From Saprospiraceae bacterium (GTDB lineage Bacteria; Bacteroidota; Bacteroidia; Chitinophagales; Saprospiraceae): DNA of 64,000 nt. A program made the translations under genes and the position numbers. The stretch spans positions 1 to 64,000 of the forward strand of contig JAJCYH010000005.1 of assembly GCA_029262995.1 (NCBI GenBank), written 5' to 3'. Numbering within the stretch: position 1 is the stretch's first letter; every line of letters begins with the position of its first letter. Positions 60,975 through 64,000 of the stretch are shown piece after piece. The notes under the pieces were generated by a model. That model searched no databases. It was not told where the DNA came from and worked only from the letters and a program-made list of their open reading frames with translations.

Positions 60975-61652
60975 ATGTATTTTAGTTCCATCTTTATTGC
61001 ATTAAGTATCTTCCTTTCATGTGGTTCTAATCAGGCTATAGCTGATCCACCTCAAGAGGACAAGACTTATAGAGTCGAAAAATATATTAATGAACATAAG
61101 CTTTCTGATTATGCTCAGGCGATTTTTGCAGGTGGTTGCTTTTGGTGTACTGAAGCTTGTTTTGAACGGATTGATGGTGTTGTAGATGTTATCAGTGGAT
61201 ATTCAGGAGGACACAAGGATTTTCCAGAATATTATGAGGTGGGCAAAGGCATAACGGGACACACTGAGGCAATTTATATATTCTATGATCCCCAAATTAT
61301 AGATTACGAAACTTTATTAAATGTACTTTTTATTGCTCATGACCCTACTACTCTTAATAGACAAGGACCAGATGTGGGAGAAGAATATCGCTCTGCAATT
61401 TACTACAAAACACCTGAAGAGCTAAGAATAATAGAAAAGGTAATAAATGAAGTGAATGCTAAGTCTATATACGACAATAAAATCGTGACTGAGATTGCTC
61501 CGTACAAAGAATTTTGGGTAGCAGAGTATTATCACCAAAACTACTATGAGCTAAACCCAGATAACGGGTATGTGGCGAGGGTAAGCAAACCTAAAGTTGA
61601 AAAGATTATAAAGACTTTTCCAGAGCTTTTAAAGAAAAAATATAGAAAGTAA
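60975..61652 (+). CDS. msrA: Peptide-methionine (S)-S-oxide reductase, lipoprotein form
   Basis: A 225-residue protein when started at ATG 60975, which yields a lipoprotein signal (IALSIFLSCGS); the track's TTG at 60927 adds a non-signal leader. The MsrA core has GGCFWCTEACF with the catalytic Cys, GYSGGHKDFPEYYEV, GHTEAIYIFYDP and HDPTTLNRQGPDVGEEYRS. It repairs oxidised Met in envelope proteins. The C-terminal resolving-Cys region is shortened. Last gene of the P-domain/ATP-grasp run. Confidence 0.88.
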   Translation: MYFSSIFIALSIFLSCGSNQAIADPPQEDKTYRVEKYINEHKLSDYAQAIFAGGCFWCTEACFERIDGVVDVISGYSGGHKDFPEYYEVGKGITGHTEAIYIFYDPQIIDYETLLNVLFIAHDPTTLNRQGPDVGEEYRSAIYYKTPEELRIIEKVINEVNAKSIYDNKIVTEIAPYKEFWVAEYYHQNYYELNPDNGYVARVSKPKVEKIIKTFPELLKKKYRK

Positions 61653-61658
61653 CCAATA

Positions 61659-63329
61659 TTATAATAGGTTTTTAAACCTTGGTCTTTTTGGAGTTACATC
61701 TCCTAATTCTTCTTTTTTCTTGGCTTCGTAATCGCTAAAGTTTCCTTCAAAGAATCTAACTTTTGCTTCATCTTCAAAAGCAAGGATATGGGTAGCCAGC
61801 CTATCGATAAACCATCTATCGTGAGAAATCAATAGCACACATCCTGCAAAGTTGTCAATGGCTTCTTCAAGTGCTCTTAAAGTATTTACATCAATATCAT
61901 TGGTGGGTTCATCCAGTAATAAGACATTGCCACCTTCCTTTAGCGTAATGGCTAGATGAACTCTGTTTCGCTCTCCACCTGAAAGCACAGATAATGGTTT
62001 TTGCTGATCAGCACCAGTAAAATTAAATTTACTGATATAGGCTCTTACATTTAATTCTTTACTTCCTATCTCTATAATTTCATTACCATTTCCAACAATC
62101 TCATAAACGGTTTTTTCTGGTACAAGATCCTTGTGAGATTGGTCTACATAGCTCATATGAACAGTAGACCCAATTTTTACATCTCCAGAATCTGGTGTTT
62201 CTTCACCCATGATCATTCTGAAGAGGGTTGACTTCCCAACACCGTTGGCACCAATAATTCCGACAATAGCATTTTTAGGGATGCTAAAGCTTAGGTCCTC
62301 AATCAAAACACGACCATCATAAGCCTTTGTAACATTATTTAATTCGATGACTTGATCGCCGAGCCTAGGACCTGGCGGGATATATAATTCTAATTTTCTT
62401 TCTTTCTCTTTCATCTCTTCTCCGGCCAGCTTATCGTAAGCATTCAAACGAGCTTTACCCTTTGCTTGTCTTGCTTTTGGAGCCATCCTAGACCATTCCA
62501 ATTCTCGGTCTAATGCTTTTTTTCTTTTAGATTCCTGCTTTTCTTCCATTTCCAATCGATTGGACTTTTGCTCCAGCCAAGAAGAATAATTGCCTTCCCA
62601 AGGAATACCTTCACCTCTATCCAATTCCAGAATCCATCCAGCGACATTATCTAAGAAATATCTATCGTGGGTAACAGCTATTACTGTTCCAGGGAAACTT
62701 TTTAGAAACTGTTCAAGCCAGTGGACCGATTCAGCATCAAGGTGGTTTGTAGGTTCATCTAATAAAAGTATATCTGGTTGACTTAATAATAATCTGCATA
62801 AAGCCACCCGACGTCGCTCTCCTCCAGAAAGAACTTTAATCTTTTGATCATCTGGAGGTAGCCTTAATGAATCCATCGCAAGGTCTAGTTTGTAGTCTAG
62901 TTCCCATGCATTGAGGTGGTCCATTTTTTCAGCTAGGTCTCCCTGTTTTTCAAGTAATGAGGTCATTTCATCGTCTGTCATTGGTTCTTCAAATTTGGCA
63001 TTGACAGCATCGTATTCTTTTATGACATCCACAATATGCTGAACACCTTCTTGAACAACCTCCTTTACAGTCTTTTCTTCGTCAAGTACGGGCTCTTGTG
63101 CTAGATATCCTATTTTATATTCTTTGTCAAAAAAGACTTTACCTTCAAAATTATCATCTATACCCGCAATGATTTTTAAAAGACTAGATTTACCCGATCC
63201 GTTCAATCCGAGAACACCAATTTTGGCTCCATAGAAAAAGGAAAGCCAGATATTGTTTAAAACTTTTTTACTTGGAGGGAAGGTTTTTGAAACACCTTCC
63301 ATTGAAAAGATCACTTTATTGTCAGACAT
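61659..63329 (-). CDS. ettA: Energy-dependent translational throttle protein
   Basis: A 556-residue ABC-F ATPase matching EttA length and layout. First cassette: GLNGSGKSS, LSGGERRR, LLLDEPTNHLD; second: GANGVGKST, LSGGERNR, LLLDEPTNDID. The arm insertion in cassette 1 and the basic linker RMAPKARQAKGKARL are typical. It binds the ribosomal E site and gates elongation by ATP level. Distinct from the Uup-like ABC-F in the same window. Confidence 0.93.
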   Translation of the reverse strand: MSDNKVIFSMEGVSKTFPPSKKVLNNIWLSFFYGAKIGVLGLNGSGKSSLLKIIAGIDDNFEGKVFFDKEYKIGYLAQEPVLDEEKTVKEVVQEGVQHIVDVIKEYDAVNAKFEEPMTDDEMTSLLEKQGDLAEKMDHLNAWELDYKLDLAMDSLRLPPDDQKIKVLSGGERRRVALCRLLLSQPDILLLDEPTNHLDAESVHWLEQFLKSFPGTVIAVTHDRYFLDNVAGWILELDRGEGIPWEGNYSSWLEQKSNRLEMEEKQESKRKKALDRELEWSRMAPKARQAKGKARLNAYDKLAGEEMKEKERKLELYIPPGPRLGDQVIELNNVTKAYDGRVLIEDLSFSIPKNAIVGIIGANGVGKSTLFRMIMGEETPDSGDVKIGSTVHMSYVDQSHKDLVPEKTVYEIVGNGNEIIEIGSKELNVRAYISKFNFTGADQQKPLSVLSGGERNRVHLAITLKEGGNVLLLDEPTNDIDVNTLRALEEAIDNFAGCVLLISHDRWFIDRLATHILAFEDEAKVRFFEGNFSDYEAKKKEELGDVTPKRPRFKNLL

Positions 63330-63512
63330 ATTGTTTATTTGACTGCAAATATGCTAAAAATCAATAATTAGGGCACTTAGCTCATGTGTTTATTTGTATT
63401 ACAATCGTATTTTTAGAAGATTAACCTAATTGGATCACTGAAACTTGCAATTAACACTTGGTTGAACTAAAGCGTTGATTTTAGCATTATATTTATTAAA
63501 AACAGACTGACT

Positions 63513-64000
63513 ATGTTATCTAAGAAAATGCAAGAAGCACTTAATGAACAGGTAAAGATAGAAGCACAATCGTCTCAGGTATATTTGGCGATGGCTTCTT
63601 GGGCTGAAATCCAGCCAGGGATTGACAATATAACAGCATTTTTCTACAGGCATTCTGAGGAAGAAAGAATGCATATGCTAAAATTGATACATTTTATCAA
63701 TGAAAGAGGAGGATTCGCTATGGTCCCTGCACTTGAACAACCTACTGTAACATATCCATCCATTAAGCATTCATTTCATGAATTGTTGAAGCATGAAATT
63801 ATGGTTTCAGAGAGCATTAATAAATTGGTGGATATTGCTTTGGATGAAAAAGATTATGCTACTCATAATTTTTTACAGTGGTATGTAGCAGAGCAAGTTG
63901 AGGAGGAATCCCTTGCCAGAACTCTGAACGATAAACTTGAATTGATTGGCGAAGAAAAAAGCGGATTATATTTGTTTGATAAAGATATTTTAAATGTCAC
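63513..64000 (+). CDS. Ferritin (3' end outside window)
   Basis: ATG at 63513 opens a frame that runs to the window edge (162 codons, no stop), so it is missing from the ORF track. It is a non-haem ferritin: QVKIEAQSSQVYLAMASW holds the first ferroxidase Glu, HSEEERMHM the second Glu and His, and FLQWYVAEQVEEE the Gln/Glu pair of the far helix. It oxidises and stores iron. Only the last few residues lie beyond the edge, as family length is about 165-180. Confidence 0.92.
   Translation, partial: MLSKKMQEALNEQVKIEAQSSQVYLAMASWAEIQPGIDNITAFFYRHSEEERMHMLKLIHFINERGGFAMVPALEQPTVTYPSIKHSFHELLKHEIMVSESINKLVDIALDEKDYATHNFLQWYVAEQVEEESLARTLNDKLELIGEEKSGLYLFDKDILNV

Overview
The window looks like a chromosomal segment from an AT-rich member of the Bacteroidota, most plausibly a Saprospiria- or Cytophagia-like marine or sludge bacterium. 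Supporting signs are several secreted proteins ending in a Por-secretion (type IX) C-terminal sorting domain with the YPNP motif, TonB-dependent receptors with carboxypeptidase-regulatory domains, an ECF sigma / FecR / STN-TonB receptor cassette, many Cys lipoproteins without strong Shine-Dalgarno sites, and a TAnnTTTG promoter-like box. The genus is inferred, not shown. No rRNA, tRNA, CRISPR array, intact insertion sequence or prophage was recognised.

Layout. 1-3.3 kb is a gene graveyard: a truncated unknown gene at the left edge, a small ORF with a terminator, a 24-bp tandem repeat like an IS21-type end, a frameshifted type IX-secreted protein, a hemN 5' fragment, and an IS3-like orfA start split by a 20-bp palindromic repeat. 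3.4-5.6 kb holds a glutaminase and two small envelope proteins. 5.7-9.9 kb is a tight three-gene operon: a large P-loop ATPase, a small membrane protein and a cation:proton antiporter. 10.5-18.9 kb is one 2807-residue secreted repeat protein with about 23 units of about 108 residues and a striking alternating cysteine pattern. 19-25 kb has a DUF2207 membrane protein, an AI-2E-family permease, a DUF4197 lipoprotein, an orphan RskA-type anti-sigma factor and a GNAT acetyltransferase. 25-31 kb has an M4 peptidase with a sorting domain, a pirin, an M43-like metallopeptidase lipoprotein and FabG. 31-40 kb is mostly minus-strand housekeeping: class A PBP, Uup-like ABC-F, HPF, NhaC, a TrpF-like protein and a CAT-like acetyltransferase. 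40-49 kb has a large TonB receptor, FolB, a glutaryl-CoA dehydrogenase-like enzyme, an SRPBCC protein and a two-domain M16 peptidase.

49-54.4 kb is a signal-transduction cassette: ECF sigma factor (apparently lacking a canonical start codon), a HELGH lipoprotein, FecR and an STN-domain TonB receptor, with a divergent lipoprotein built of two A-B repeat pairs. 54.4-64 kb holds a CBM9-like secreted protein with an SDR, an FKBP isomerase with a YheT-like hydrolase, a class V aminotransferase, a run of tandem P-domain protein / ATP-grasp / MsrA lipoprotein, EttA, and a ferritin cut by the right edge.

The best candidates for something undescribed are the ATPase-membrane protein-antiporter operon, the giant repeat protein whose inter-unit cysteine pairs appear and vanish together, the small lipoprotein with a similar paired-cysteine repeat logic, and the sigma-factor cassette with an embedded metallopeptidase-like lipoprotein. 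All product names rest on motif and family recognition by eye; no database search was run.
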